64,000 bases of DNA from Scilla litardierei. Taxonomy: Eukaryota > Streptophyta > Magnoliopsida > Asparagales > Asparagaceae. Within the stretch, counting starts at the first letter, position 1. The number at the start of each line of letters is the position of its first letter. Position numbers and translations under genes: made by a program. The DNA is taken from NCBI GenBank assembly GCA_030789695.1, contig CM061140.1, positions 85,560,422 to 85,624,421 of the forward strand. The letters run 5' to 3'. Shown piece by piece: positions 51,137 through 62,639 of this stretch. The notes under the pieces were generated by a model. The model ran no database searches and was not told the DNA's origin. It saw only the letters and a list, made by a program, of their open reading frames with translations.

Positions 51137-52885
51137 ATGGTGCTTCCAAAGAAAATGCGAGTGGGCTCTATACAATCCTACATATATCTCGCTACATTCT
51201 ATCAGGCTGATGGAGAATCCTTCGGGGAAGCCTTGTCTAGGTTTGAAGGAATGTTAGAAATGTTCCAGACGGAGTCAGACCATGAGTGGAATGACTCCAC
51301 GCTATTTGATATCTTCACTAGAAGGCTAAAGGGACCCTCACGTTTGTTTTTAAAGAGGATGCTAGTGGGGAAGTTCAGTGATCTACAGTTGGCAGCAGCC
51401 TTGGAGCAAATGATAGATGATGCTCGATCTACCGGTTCACTAACCTTTACGGTAAGTAAACCATACGACCAAGTATTCATCGATTTTGTTATGGCTAATG
51501 TCTTTAGTGCAGGTACCATCATAGATGGAGTGTATGCTTCACTTGAAGGTGATCGTATCCACCTTTATACCATCAACACTCCACAAATAGAGACATCTGA
51601 GTTGCCAAAGGAGGACACGTACACGGACCTATTGAGAAACATTGTCGACATAGTTCGAATTTCCGGTCCATTGACAATAACGGCAGGTGATCTTTTTGAG
51701 CTTGACTTTCAAAACTTTATTACTCATTGTATCTCTTCCACAGGCACAATTGATGATGGAGTCTACGCTCTAATTGAGGGGCACAAGACCCACTTTTATA
51801 CCACGGTCAAGATACATGAGCCCATAGAGCCACCTGCACCTACTATTGAGGAGGCCAAGCCATGCAATCGGGTGACTCGAGCTCCAAGAAAGAAACAAAG
51901 AAGGAGGCATGAAAAGGAGATGATGACATTTACATTGCCTTCTATACCTGAGGAGCCTGAGGAGGATGTCCACGTTCAGCTTGGGGGAGAGTCAGCTTGT
52001 GCCATCGTTGCTCCCCCTTTGTCACCCACATGAGCCAGAGCTTGTTGTTGAGGAGGCCTTACATGCAGAGCCAGAGCTTGTCACCGGGGAGGCCGTGCAT
52101 TGGGACGTGGACACATCCATTCATGAGGATCCCGAGCATTACCCTCCTCCTTTCGAGCTACCGCAGCTGCCTCTACTTTCTACAGAGGCTGAGCATCCCT
52201 CAGAGGACCACCCTTCCACTGACGCCAAGGACAATCCCACAGAGCTTATGGCTCCCCTTCAGGGGGATCTCGTTACTCCCTCGCCCTTTACATTTAATTC
52301 CCCTCCCGTATATGATGCTTGCCATGATTTAGATTTTGAAGACTCATTGCACCTTTTACAGGATTCATGTACATACGATCAAGAGGTATGATGGGACGTA
52401 TACGAGGAGGAGAGCGAGGAGTTAGCACCCATGGATGCTATTAATTATGATCAGGAGGTGCGATGGGATAAATCTGACGATGATGAGGAGCTGCCTGATG
52501 AGACCTACGCTTATATGCCCGAGCTACCTGAACAACCTGAGGCGAACAATGAGGAGTTGATCGACGTGGTACACGAGAGTAGAGATTTATTTCCAGGGAA
52601 GTGTTGTCAACCGTTTTTAATTTTAAATACTTATGTTGATGACCCTCTTTGGAATACATTTATTTTGGGGAAGAATTATCCACATCAGATTGATGCGGCT
52701 TATCTCTTGCAGGGTACAGGTGGAGTCCTTGGAGAGATGCTGAGAGCCGCATTCTAGAATCTGATGGAGTCCGTGGACACACGCGCCTGGCGGAGCCACG
52801 GAAAGAGCAGTTGGAGCAGTTGCCTGCACCAGCAACGATACTAGATCCGCCTTTTGCTATAGGTGATATCAATCCAGTAGTGTAG
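51137..52885 (+). pseudogene. Gag-like gene of element B' (frameshifted)
   Basis: The first frame (ATG 51137, 298 codons) has a Gag-like helical region, residues 28-97 (GESFGEALSRFEGMLEMFQT, TRRLKGPSRLFLKRML, AAALEQMIDDA). Two copies of a roughly 45-residue module follow, at residues 102-146 (FIDFVMANVFSAGTIIDGVY, EGDRIHLYT) and 179-223 (FELDFQNFITHCISSTGTID, EGHKTHFYT). Then a basic patch (RAPRKKQRRRHEKE). A frame change near 52000 leads to the acidic, proline-rich part (HAEPELVTGEAVHWDVD), a TGA at 52389, and the C-terminal module (DLFPGKCCQPFLILNTYVDD, YLLQGTGGVLGEM), with a last shift before GDINPVV-stop. It is co-linear with B's gene apart from the N-terminus. The basic patch would suit nucleic-acid binding in place of zinc knuckles (inference). 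Confidence 0.72.
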
Positions 52886-54808
52886 AAATTTTTATGCTTT
52901 CGATAAACATGAATCCTCTCGACAGCGAGAGGACCGTATAGATTTGTTTGAATAAATATCACCTTATATGACGGCAACAAAATTTTTACATCCCAAACCC
53001 TTTTGCTCACCACATTCGAGCATTTCTTTCAAGTGACACCTTACTTTCTTATTCGTTTGACTTGATCACGCTTTGCAAAGCCATGACATTTTTGGTCAAG
53101 TCATTTGAATAGGATGGTTTGGTATAAGCTTGGGGGAAAGCGCTCTCATGCATCATTGCATGTGCATGTAGTTGCATTAGGATTTCATGTCATTCATTCC
53201 ATCATTTTTCATTCACCCCCTATTATTATCGTTGTTCCTCATATTCTTCCACTATGATCACATTGAGGACAATGTGAAGTTTAAGCTTGGGGGAGTGCAT
53301 TTCCATGCCATCTAGTTGCACTTTTACTATATTTTTAGGGTTTTTTTAGAATTTTTCAAATTTTTGCATCATCTTTTTGATTTTTCCATCTTATTTTCCT
53401 TTTATGTGTGTTCATGCATCATTTTGTGTGCTTGATTTTCTTTTCTTTCTTCTCTTTTGTTTTCTATTTCTTTATTTTCTTTTCCTCCTTTTGCTAGATG
53501 TGTTCCTTATGATGATTCCTCTTATTGCTTTAGCAACCATCACGATGCTTATTATTCCTTGCCTTGCTACTTAGAGTATTCCATAGTCTTGCTATTCACA
53601 TGTTCTTGCAAATCTATTTCTTTTGATGATTCCTCTTCATGAATGCATGATATTAATTGAAACTGAATGTATGGATTAGTGTTTAGTATGCTTTTGTTGG
53701 AAATGCACCAAGATTCACGCATCATTAGTATATCTGAAGCATCAGTTTTATTGTCTTATTCACCTTCTGTTGCATGCGTGATATGATTGTAAACTTTACT
53801 GCTTGACTTCACTATTTATTGAAATGATTGAGAATATCCATGATTACATATGAGTGTTAGTTGAAGTATTATTTTATTGAACCGTTCGTGCACATCTTAG
53901 AGTGAACCGAGTGCTACATTATTTCTTTCTCCACATATATCTTTTTATTCTCTACATGGCACTTGAGTTCACCTCCTAAAGCTACTTATATCGCATCTAT
54001 TTCCCAAAAATCCCTACAAAAGAAAAAGGTTGCTCTAAAAAGTCCAAAAAGCCAAAAAGGAGCCAAAAATCAAAAATACAAATCAAATTGCTCCTACAAA
54101 AATCCAAGAAGAAAAAAATGAGAAACAAAAAGTTCAAAAAGAAAAAGAAAGATATTTCTCTATCTCATTATTGGAGCCACAAAATACTTGGGAAAACCAA
54201 GGCAAAAATCCCATTTTCCACTATCATATTCCTTTAGATGTAATGCCTCAAGCTAAGCTTGGGGGGTGAATTCATTTGACCATATGAGTGAGTATGACAT
54301 TAGAGTGGAGACGTGCATGAATGGGAATATTCGATAATGCTTAGACTTTGCAAAATATATTAGATATGTAGATTTTGCATGATTTGAAATAAATATGTGA
54401 ATGTCATGACTCTTATTCTATTCTCTATTGCATGCTTGGTATGTATCTTATATGCTTCATTTTTAACTTTTGATTGAAAAGTTCATCGCCAACATTTGTA
54501 TATTAAATTCTACGAAATGCGTGATGTGGATATGAATTGATTGTATGAATTTAGAGAGTCCCTCTTATTGTTCTTAAAAGCTTGTAAGTACGATGTCTAG
54601 GTAAGATTTGAAATCCTTATAGCATGTGACTCGTATTTTCCAAGTTATCGTGATGTATATCTTATGGCTTGAGATCTGAGAGAATAATCTAGCAACCACT
54701 TCCACCTCGTGTTCTTTCTTTCATTTCATTTCCTTTGTTTTCATGTCCCGAGTTCGTCTCTTTACAAATCTTCCTCGAGGACGAGTAATATGCAAGCTTG
54801 GGAGATTT
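52886..54808 (+). other. 3' non-coding region of B' with repeated polypurine-like motifs
   Basis: AAGCTTGGGGGA-type motifs lie at 53126-53138, 53283-53294, 54255-54267 and 54793-54806; the last abuts the 3' LTR. Otherwise AT-rich with no gene. It is co-linear with 12010-13976 of B, including the CCTCTCGACAACGAGAGG-like inverted word next to the gene end (52914-52932; 13932-13948 in B). Confidence 0.72.
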
Positions 54809-56666
54809 TGATCGGTCCATATTTTACACCTTTTTTCTGCATGTTCTCACGCCATTTCGATTGCTCATATTGTGATTTTCACGAGTATTCGACGATATTG
54901 CGTTACATTTCACTATTTCTTGTTTTTGTCGGATTTCAGGAAATATGAGCAATTGGGAGCAAAAATGAGCTTAAAGGACTTGCATGCATAACGGAGCATC
55001 GCTCATGGACTTATTGAGGACCTATCAGCGATAGAAGACGAGTGGAAGAAGAAAGAACATCGTAGGAGCGACGAGGAAGCGAAATGATGAAGATTGAGCA
55101 TTTTCAGCATGCCACTCGGCCGAGTGAAGGAGTCACTCGGCCGAGCAAAGAAGCCCGCTCGGCGGGCCAGATCGGACACGCAATTACTTGAAGATTAGCG
55201 TGCACTCGGCCAAGTGACGACATCCCACTCGGCCGAGTATGGAGACACCACTCGCCCGAGTGGCACACGAACGACGGCATCCAAAAGAGCCGACTTACTG
55301 GAATTTTACAGTCGATCTCAGAGATCCTTTGGAGACCGACTCGGCCGAGTACCAAAAGCCCCTCGGCCGAGTGACATTCCCACTCGGCGGAGTGACATTC
55401 CCACTCGGCCGAGTGACCAGTTTTTGCCAGTTTTTGACAGAGTGCTGTTCTCTGGAATTTCTGCAGGAATTCCCACTCGGCCGAGTGAGCTTTCCACTCG
55501 GCCGAGTCGCGACTGGTGCAGAACTTAAGTTGCGCACAGAATTTGTTTTGGGCGCGGGTTTCAGGGGGTTTTAGGCAATTTTGTTAGGGTTTTTTGGGGG
55601 CTATTTAAGAGGGTTGTAGCCATCATTAGAGAAGGTTCCCAACATGTTTTCTTATGGATTCTTTTGGAGGTTAGGCCATGCCCTAGGCCCCCTCTTGGAT
55701 CTAAAAGCTTGTATTTTGGATTGAAGATCTTCATCAAGCTAAGTATTTTGTTCTTATTGTTTGAATCTTTGTTTTTCTATCTTTTTGAATGCAAGCAATG
55801 ATTTTTATTGATTCTCATATCGTTATTGCTATGCTAGAGTAGATTTGTTGTTCTAGGGCATGTGGATGAACCCTATGGATCTAATTTTAGATTTGTGATG
55901 AATGAATTTCTAAATTGGTAGAATTGCTAGGAGGTTAGGTTGTGATTGATTTATTACGGATAGCTAGGGATTTCCATCGATCTAGGGTTTGCAAGAGATT
56001 GGATTCTAATCGATGGGAAGGCCTAGATATTCGATTTAGGTTTATAATCGAGATTCTCTAGACTTGGTTTGCAAGAGATTGGACCAAAGCTAGGATTATG
56101 AATCTATACCCATATTTGTTTGCAAGAGATTGGACGAATACGAACTATCACAACCTAGATCGTAACTCGAGTTTGCACGAGAGTGGGCTCGAGGAGCGAT
56201 TGAACGATGATGTCGATCCTAATGCTAGTGGCTTAGGCTAGGGTTTGCAAGAGATTGGGCCCTATCCTAGGTTTGCTATAGACCGGCAATAGCGCGAGAG
56301 CGTGAGCTTGGTTCTCTATTCAGTTACGACTAGTTCACCTCAACTCAAGTCTAGTAATATTGAGATTCACTATTTACAATGATGTATGACGATCCGTAGT
56401 GGGAATTCCCTAGCCCTAGACACTTATATTATATTATATTTGAATCGATATTTAACCGATTTCTCTATCTTCGACACCGACATCCATCACCATTGCCATT
56501 ACATCATACCATAGCCATCTCCACCAATAAGACATTCGTAGTCGAACCGACCTAGGATAGATTGGAACCAACACCACCTCCTCGTGTTCGATACCCGCTC
56601 GCCACTTGACCGTGCGCTTGCGGTAAAACTACAATCATTCTCCGGGTGTATATCCGGGCGCGATCA
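54809..56666 (+). repeat. 3' LTR of element B'
   Basis: 1858 bp, very similar to 49054-50918. Differences include single-base changes inside palindromes (CTCGGCCAAG, CTCGGCGGAG). It has the complete end CGCGATCA. Hairpin array at 55974-56264. Confidence 0.9.
55974..56264 (+). other. Five-hairpin array, B' 3' LTR
   Basis: The same five hairpins as 50219-50515. All five cores are intact; here the TTGGT hairpin has TTGCAAGAG. Confidence 0.82.
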
Positions 56667-57148
56667 GTTAGCGGGCCGTCGGGTGAGCTCTCTGGGTCGT
56701 TTGTTGGAAGAATCGGCTACAGATGAACCGATCGGGTGAAGGCCACTCAATCGGTTGGAATTCAGCTCCAATTTCCCGAGAAATCTGTTGGGATGAACCG
56801 GTCGCCGAACAGGTCGGTTGACCTTTACTTCGCTTCAGCTTGCGTCTGGGTCGAACATGCGTGCATCACCCGATCGGTTGGCTGTGTCCAACCGATCGGG
56901 TGGGGGCTGAAAAGTGGCAATCTTGGTTGTTTGACCCCATGGATAGCGCATGACTCCTCCCGTTGCTCCGGGGACTTATGATATCTTCGTTATGTGTCCC
57001 CTACACTGGCAATCTCATGCGAACATACAAAAACACAGAAAAGTGAAAGAAAACTAGAAAACAAGAGAAAATGGATACGGGACAGCGGAAAATAACGAAA
57101 AAACACAAAGAAGACGTGCGTGAATATATAAAATAGGCACACACATCA
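56667..57148 (-). repeat. Element A' (or A'') LTR, right piece
   Basis: It matches A at about 18260-18725 and ends CACACATCA at 57148. Its first about 150 bp correspond to A sequence already represented left of B' (48920-49053). The junction is therefore not a simple split of one LTR. Confidence 0.8.
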
Positions 57149-58940
57149 AAATCACCCAAGCTGAACCCTTTCTCATCCTGGAGGAAGACGAGTGAGAGTA
57201 GGAGCTTGGAGGGAGAAAATAGAGAGAAAGAGAGAAAAAGAGAAATCTAAATCTTAAATCGCCCGTCAGAGCCAACAAAATCAAAAACGCCACACCAAGC
57301 AAGCAAACGACAAATCACAACGCTAAACCAAGGAATTCGAGTCCAGACAAGTGTCGTGAGCCCATGGGGTGAAGCGCGAGTGAGTGTGGTCGTGTGCTAG
57401 CAGACGGTGTCACTATTTACATTGTGCAATAAGCTCCATATACACAAATCCAAGATAAGACCCAAATATCGATTCGATTTGAAATAAGAGGCGAATATAT
57501 AGCTCAAGCATGCATGAGAGGAGTATGAGAATCGAAACGTATCATGTGTCAGGGACTCCACAGCTAGGGACTAGGAAATCACCACACTATCTCCTAGATA
57601 ATAGCTAGAAAGTCCATATTCCAAGTGTTTTCGAAAACGATGGGGGTTGAGATGATTTGGAGTAGAATACTCGGTGCAAACTCTCGCCTTCCCTTTATTC
57701 TCGGTAGGTACGAAAATATTCACACGCATTTTTTTTGGGTTTTTGGCTATACATATTTTTTCTTTCTTTTTCTTTTCTTTTCTCTTTTTGGGTTTTTCTT
57801 TTCTCTCTTTTTTTTTGAATTTTTGGGCTTTTGGGGTATATATAAGTGTGTACTCTCCCAAGTGGAAGAACGGTACACGACGAGGGGATTTGCACCAAGT
57901 AAAATAAAAAAGAAATCGGATTCTAAACACTTGGGCAAAGGAGGTTTTTTCGCTAATCAGAGCATAGGCTAAATGGGTTATCCTAGTCCTAATTGTGGAA
58001 TCCTGACACATGCGAAATGAAGCATACGATATATGTATATTCATGCATATAGAAGCAGACAGGAGAAGCAAACACCACATATTCAAATCGAAGCATGATA
58101 ATCTAAGGGTCATTCCTAGGACATGTATATAAATCAAAATCACAAAGTAGAAGCACACTATAAGCTAGTCACGACACACGACTCACAAAAAAGCAAAGTG
58201 GACCCACGATGCATGAAATGCAAGAGGACACGACTTCCTAGGGTTAGTGAAGGTGATTATCGAAGCTATGCTAGTGTGTGTGTGTGATTCTGTGGAAATT
58301 CATCATATGTGATCATCTCTAGGAGAAAGAGATAAAAAGAAGAAAAGAAAAATAAAAACACGATGAAAACGACTCAAAAAAGAAGAAAAAGACGCAAAAG
58401 ACGCACGGAGTGCGACTCCCCCAAGCTGAAACTTGCATTGCCCTCAATGCAATAGAAGTAAATACGGGAGGGCAATGAAAATGGGGGGAATACGCACCGA
58501 CACAAAAAGAAATGAAAAACAAGAAATATACACATACGATATAGGAAAGATAAAGAAAATCACACCACACGACATTTGAACTGAAAATAAAAGATAGAAA
58601 ATCATGCCACACGACATATATAAGCAAGCACATAATAACATCACACGACAGCACACAGAAAAATTGATTTCCCCCAAGCTAGACATGACAATGCTAGCGA
58701 TATAATATGATCATGATAATGCAGAAATGTGCCAGGGGGAGGTCAGAAAAGAAAATGAAATCAAAAAGCAGGAGAGGAATCATCCTTGTCCTCCTTGGTG
58801 GAAGATGTGGGGGATGCGGGGGAGTGGATAGGAGAGGTGACTGGTGTGCGGAGAAGTGGAGAGAGTGGTCGAGGTGATGGATGGGTGGGTATGGGAGATG
58901 TGTGGATGATGGGTGGTGTGGAGGTGATGACGGTGAGTGG
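57149..58940 (-). other. 3' internal, non-coding part of element A'
   Basis: On the minus strand the sequence runs into the LTR through CAGCTTGGGTGATTT (57149-57163, polypurine tract). Further AGCTTGGGGGA-type motifs are at 58416-58428 and 58669-58679. Mostly A-rich with a strong TTTTCTTTT run (57730-57830). 58760-58940 is proline/serine/threonine-rich on the minus strand (ending STKEDKDD-like) and may be the C-terminus of the element's last gene. It is cut at 58940 by element F. Confidence 0.65.
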
Positions 58941-59552
58941 TGTTGGATATGGAAGACGTTAGTACACCCCTTGTGGGGGATGTACGAGGGAATACGGACC
59001 TCGAACGTCGCGTACACGAAGTCGTGCGCAAAGGGGAATATGTTCCCTTTTGGAGAGGATCTCTAGATTGATGGGAAAGTCGCATTATATGTGTATAAGT
59101 GCATGCGACATATGGCTAATAAAGGGGGAATATCTTAAGCTTATGTTGTAACCATGCATATGGTACAACTTAAGCTTATAATGTGCCATGTATCATGGTA
59201 CACCTTAATTAAGTTGTTCCAAAAGAACAACTTACCCTAAAAATAACTACATTGGGGGGCTATAAATAAGACCCAAGGGTAAGCCATTTCCTTACACTTT
59301 TGCATGGCATTCATGCAAGCATCTTCATTCTAGCGAAGCTCTGCAGAAATCCTTCCTCTCCCTTTATCCAAGTTCTTAATCTAAAAGTAGAGATTTAGAT
59401 TGTGGATTTAGTAGCCTTACTCCGTTCGTGAGTAGACTCGATCCGTCGTGGTGAATCCGAAGGCGAAGTTCGTAGACTACCGTGCCGCGTACGCAAGCGT
59501 AAGTCTCAACTTCATTTAATCGATCTTAACTCTGTTTTGGTAGGATCCTACA
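58941..59552 (+). repeat. 5' LTR of element F
   Basis: 612 bp with matched ends TGTTGGAT/ATCCTACA. TATAAATAAG at 59261-59270. Contains TAAGCTTATGTTGTAACCAT and a diverged inverted partner near 59150-59180 (ACAACTTAAGCTTATAATG). Confidence 0.88.
59261..59270 (+). promoter_or_regulatory. TATA box of element F LTR
   Basis: GGGGGGCTATAAATAAGACC, a canonical plant TATA context. Confidence 0.8.
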
Positions 59553-59554
59553 TA

Positions 59555-59566
59555 GGTATCAGAGCC
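59555..59566 (+). promoter_or_regulatory. Primer-binding site of element F (initiator tRNA-Met)
   Basis: GGTATCAGAGCC, the standard plant copia primer site, two bases after the LTR. Confidence 0.92.
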
Positions 59567-61333
59567 ATACGGGTTCGCCCCGGAGAAACTATGAACGAGT
59601 TGTTGTCTTTTTCACGGATGGGTATCCTACCCATTACGGATATGGTTGGAACGCTTCGTGACGGAGAGAACACAGCGGTTGTTCTTTTCACGTTAGGGTC
59701 TTCTGTCATTACGGATTATAGCAGGAACTCTCCGTGACGGGAAGAACCGACCGTTCATATCGTCAAACTCGCTCTCTTCATGGATGCTGAGTCTCCATTC
59801 ATAGGGAATGGGCGCTCTCTTCATGTGGAGCGCGGTAGTTTACGAATTTTTGAAGTGGGGTTCAATTTTTTGGCACACGGCCATTGGAGGACAACTACTT
59901 CCTCGACGAACGGGTGCTTTACCGGAGAAGAAGGTGGTGGTTATTCCCATCGGGGAAGATGAATTTTAGTGCATGTGCACCATGGCCAAATGGGTTATGA
60001 AGACCATGCACCCCTCTCCCCCATGCGGAGAGAGTTGGCTACGGCCAATAACCACCGCGGCAACCCCCCTCCGGCGGGGGTGTGCGGCCACCCCATGAAA
60101 GGGGAAACCGGCCATGGCCAAAGGGCCATGGCCGGTCAAGGCCAATATGCCATGGCCGGGCCAGGGCCGGCCGGCCCTGGCCGGCCACGGTCAGGGCCAG
60201 AAGGCCTTGGCCGCGGGCCAGGCCACGGCCAGGCAGCCCTGGCCGGGGCCAGGGCAGGGGCCCTGGCCCCGGCCAGGGGCCAGGCCGCCCTGGCAGAGGC
60301 CAGGGCGGCCCCCCTGGCCTCAGGCCAGGGCCTGGCCGCCCTGGCCGGGGCCAGGGCAGGGGGCCCTGGCCCCCGGCCAGGGGGCCTGGCCCGCCCTGGC
60401 AGAGGCCAGGGCGGCGCCCTGGCCTCAGGCCAGGGCCTGGCCGCCCTGGCCGGGGCCCAGGGCAGGGGCCCTGGCCCCCGGCCAGGGGCCTGGCCGCCCT
60501 GGCCCCCGGCCAGGGCGGCGCCCTGGCCTCAGGCCAGGGCCTGGCCAGCCCCGGGCCCTGGCAGAGGCCAGGGTCTGGCCAGCCCTGGCCTCGGCCATGG
60601 CCTGGCCGATGGCCCGGCCCTGGCCGCTGCCAGGGCCACGGTCGGCCCTGGCAGCGGTCAGAGTCTGGCCGGGGGCCGGACTGATCGGCATTGGCCGGAA
60701 GTGATTCAGACCAATTCGGCAAAAGGCCTTGGTTGAACATGAACGTGCCAGCTAGCCCATACGGGGCCAAACAACAGTCGTCTGCATCAAAATTCTCTCA
60801 TACGGGGGGAAACGCCTGGATCCATACGGGATCCGGCAACGATAATTTGCAGAAGAATCCCCAAAAGGGGGATCCCGACTTAGGCACGGCTACGACTCAT
60901 TCCCGACAAATGGTCAGGAAGTGTCGAATATTTCACTAGTATCATAAGGGTACTAAGTTGAAATATAATTTTTTTTTTTAAAAATACGTTTTCATACGTT
61001 TTGAAAAATACGTTTTCAAAAACGCTTTTCCGCTGCGAAGTACTATAAGAGTACTAACTTTTGATAAAGTGGAGGGAGAAATATTGAAAGTTAATCTAGA
61101 TGGTGATTGGAAACATAGTGACCTTTCCGATTCTAGAGTAACATCTTCAATATTTTTCGAAAGTAACTTATCAAATTATAAATATCATTCCAAGTGGGAG
61201 GTTGAAATTAGAACCATCCAAATGAGATATTCTACTTTCACTTCAAATGGGAATTGTATTTTAAGACTTTTTCAATGCAATTTTTTGATCAAACCTTTGG
61301 TTTTATGTCTTTTGCAGCATTTTAAAAGTAAAA
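59567..61333 (+). other. Long leader of element F
   Basis: About 1.77 kb between primer site and gag, with no domain I recognise. 59600-59740 holds repeated TTACGGAT and (C)GTGACGG words; 60100-60690 is a GC-rich repeat (separate entry). 60930-61060 is T/A-rich with ATACGTTTT repeats and a diverged pair AGTATCATAAGGGTACTAAG / AGTACTATAAGAGTACTAAC. Typical copia leaders are far shorter. Confidence 0.7.
60100..60690. repeat. Extremely GC-rich GGCC-palindrome minisatellite
   Basis: Built almost entirely from CTGGCC/GGCCAG words, giving palindromes such as GGCCATGGCC and GGCCAGGGCCTGGCC. Higher-order units of about 103-106 bp recur: CCCTGGCAGAGGCCAGGGCG begins at 60288 and 60394, a related unit near 60497, and another CCCTGGCAGAGG near 60558. 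Every frame on both strands is open for long stretches because TA-containing stops are absent, so these frames are not evidence of coding. Confidence 0.9.
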
Positions 61334-62197
61334 TGTCTTTCCGCTTCAAAGAATATCGTCGCTGAGTTAAACAAAGGTGAAAAACTCAACGGCGATAATT
61401 ACAAACTTTGGTCCATAAAGATATAATACGTTCTAGAGGAGCAAGAAGTGCTCGAAACTCTAAAGAACGTTATGATTGAACCCGAGTTGGGCACTACGGC
61501 CCAACACCGACGAGACAAGGAAGCTTTTGATGCTTGGTCTCGGGAAGAACAAGATAGCGCGCATTACGTTATTAAGCAGTATGGCTGATGACGTAATGCA
61601 CATCTTCCGAGAACATGACCTAGCCATGGACATATGGTCCAAGCTAGAGGAGAAGTTCGGTGGCACATCGGTGTCCAAACTTCGCGCCTTAACTATAAGG
61701 TTCGATACATATAAGAAACGTCCAGATCATTCCATGGGGAAACATCTGCGACATATGGCGAACCTTATCTCGGAGTTAAAGGACGCAGGTCATGTGCTCA
61801 CTGATGAGCAACAAATCCAAGCAGTCATACGTTCCCCTACCAAATGGGTAGGGATCAAATGAAGATGCATCTCACTCACAATGAGAGCATCAAGACCTTC
61901 AGCGATGTTTCCAAGCACCTCGAATTAGAGGAAGAGCGGCTTGCGGCTGCCAAACCAAATGCAGAAGTGCACATGGTTGCTAGTTCCTCACACGGGGGAA
62001 AGAAACGGAAAAATCGTTCGAAGTTCACTAATGAACGTAATAAGCAACCTGAGTCTACCAAGAAACCCAAACATAAGGGTGGGCACAAGAAATGGCACAA
62101 GAAGAAAGACTTGAAGAGGATCAAGTGCTTCAAGTGCAACAAGCTCGGTCCACTATGCTCGTTCGTGTACGAGTGGAGGGGACGAGGTAACTTGTAA
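61334..62197 (+). pseudogene. gag of element F
   Basis: ATG 61334, then a one-base insertion within the next codons shifts the frame. The copia Gag N-terminus follows (AELNKGEKLNGDNYKLWSIK) with TAA at 61422. Another frame gives ITLLSSMADDVMHIFREHDL, AMDIWSKLEEKFGGTSVSKL, the UBN2-type core RFDTYKKRPDHSMGKHLRHM, and EQQIQAVIRS. A shift near 61840 leads to MKMHLTHNESIKTFSDVSKH, a lysine-rich stretch, and a zinc knuckle that starts CFKCNKLG but is broken by one extra base before its His and last Cys. Capsid/nucleocapsid of a copia element; inactive. Confidence 0.9.
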
Positions 62198-62214
62198 ATA
62201 TACTAGTTAAATAT

Positions 62215-62510
62215 GTGTTTCTAGTTCGATATTTCTTGTGGGAATCTAATCCGTTTTGGATAATTGATTCAGGTGCCACCGACCACATAGCAAGGGACAG
62301 ACGGTCCTTCGTGGAGTATCACCGGATACCCCAAGGAACGAAGTGGATCTATGTAGGAAACAACACACGTGTTGAAGTGAAAGGCGTTGGGACTTGCAAG
62401 CTAGTCTTGGACAACGGCCGCACTCTCCTACTTCATGATGTCCTCTTCGCTCCAGATATTTCGAAGGAATATAATTTCTGTGGTTGTATTAATGGGTCTT
62501 GGCTATAACT
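62215..62510 (+). pseudogene. Protease of element F
   Basis: WIIDSGATDHIARDRRSF carries the catalytic DSGA motif of copia protease. WIYVGNNTRVEVKGVGTCKL and LLLHDVLFAPDISK follow as expected. The frame breaks after about 62470. Confidence 0.9.
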
Positions 62511-62639
62511 GGTTTTTTCATGATTGGTAATGAGGACTTAAGTTGTAATAATACTCTTATTGGTACTGGGTTTGTATTTAAAGGATTTATTGTAATGAGT
62601 ACAATGTATGATTCCTCATGTAATGAAAATTTCCTTATT

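Larger units (their letters stand above)
49054..56666 (+). mobile_element. Element B': second copy of the B family, plus strand
   Basis: 7613 bp with LTRs 49054-50918 and 54809-56666, primer site 50925-50942, gag-like gene 51137-52885 and polypurine tract before 54809. Same architecture as B, no pol. Flanking pentamers are ATTAG and GTTAG (one mismatch). The A-type flanks overlap in content instead of abutting, so the insertion history may include recombination. Confidence 0.88.

Noticed and set aside
57571..58158. 195-codon minus-strand frame with a Lys-rich segment
   Set aside because: It crosses a T-rich tract in the non-coding 3' part of A'. No domain, and composition explains it.
60039..60770. 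Long overlapping open frames on both strands, rich in Gly/Pro/Ala/Arg
   Set aside because: They arise because the GGCC repeat lacks TA dinucleotides and hence stops. The peptides are low complexity and different in each frame. It is a repeat, not a gene.
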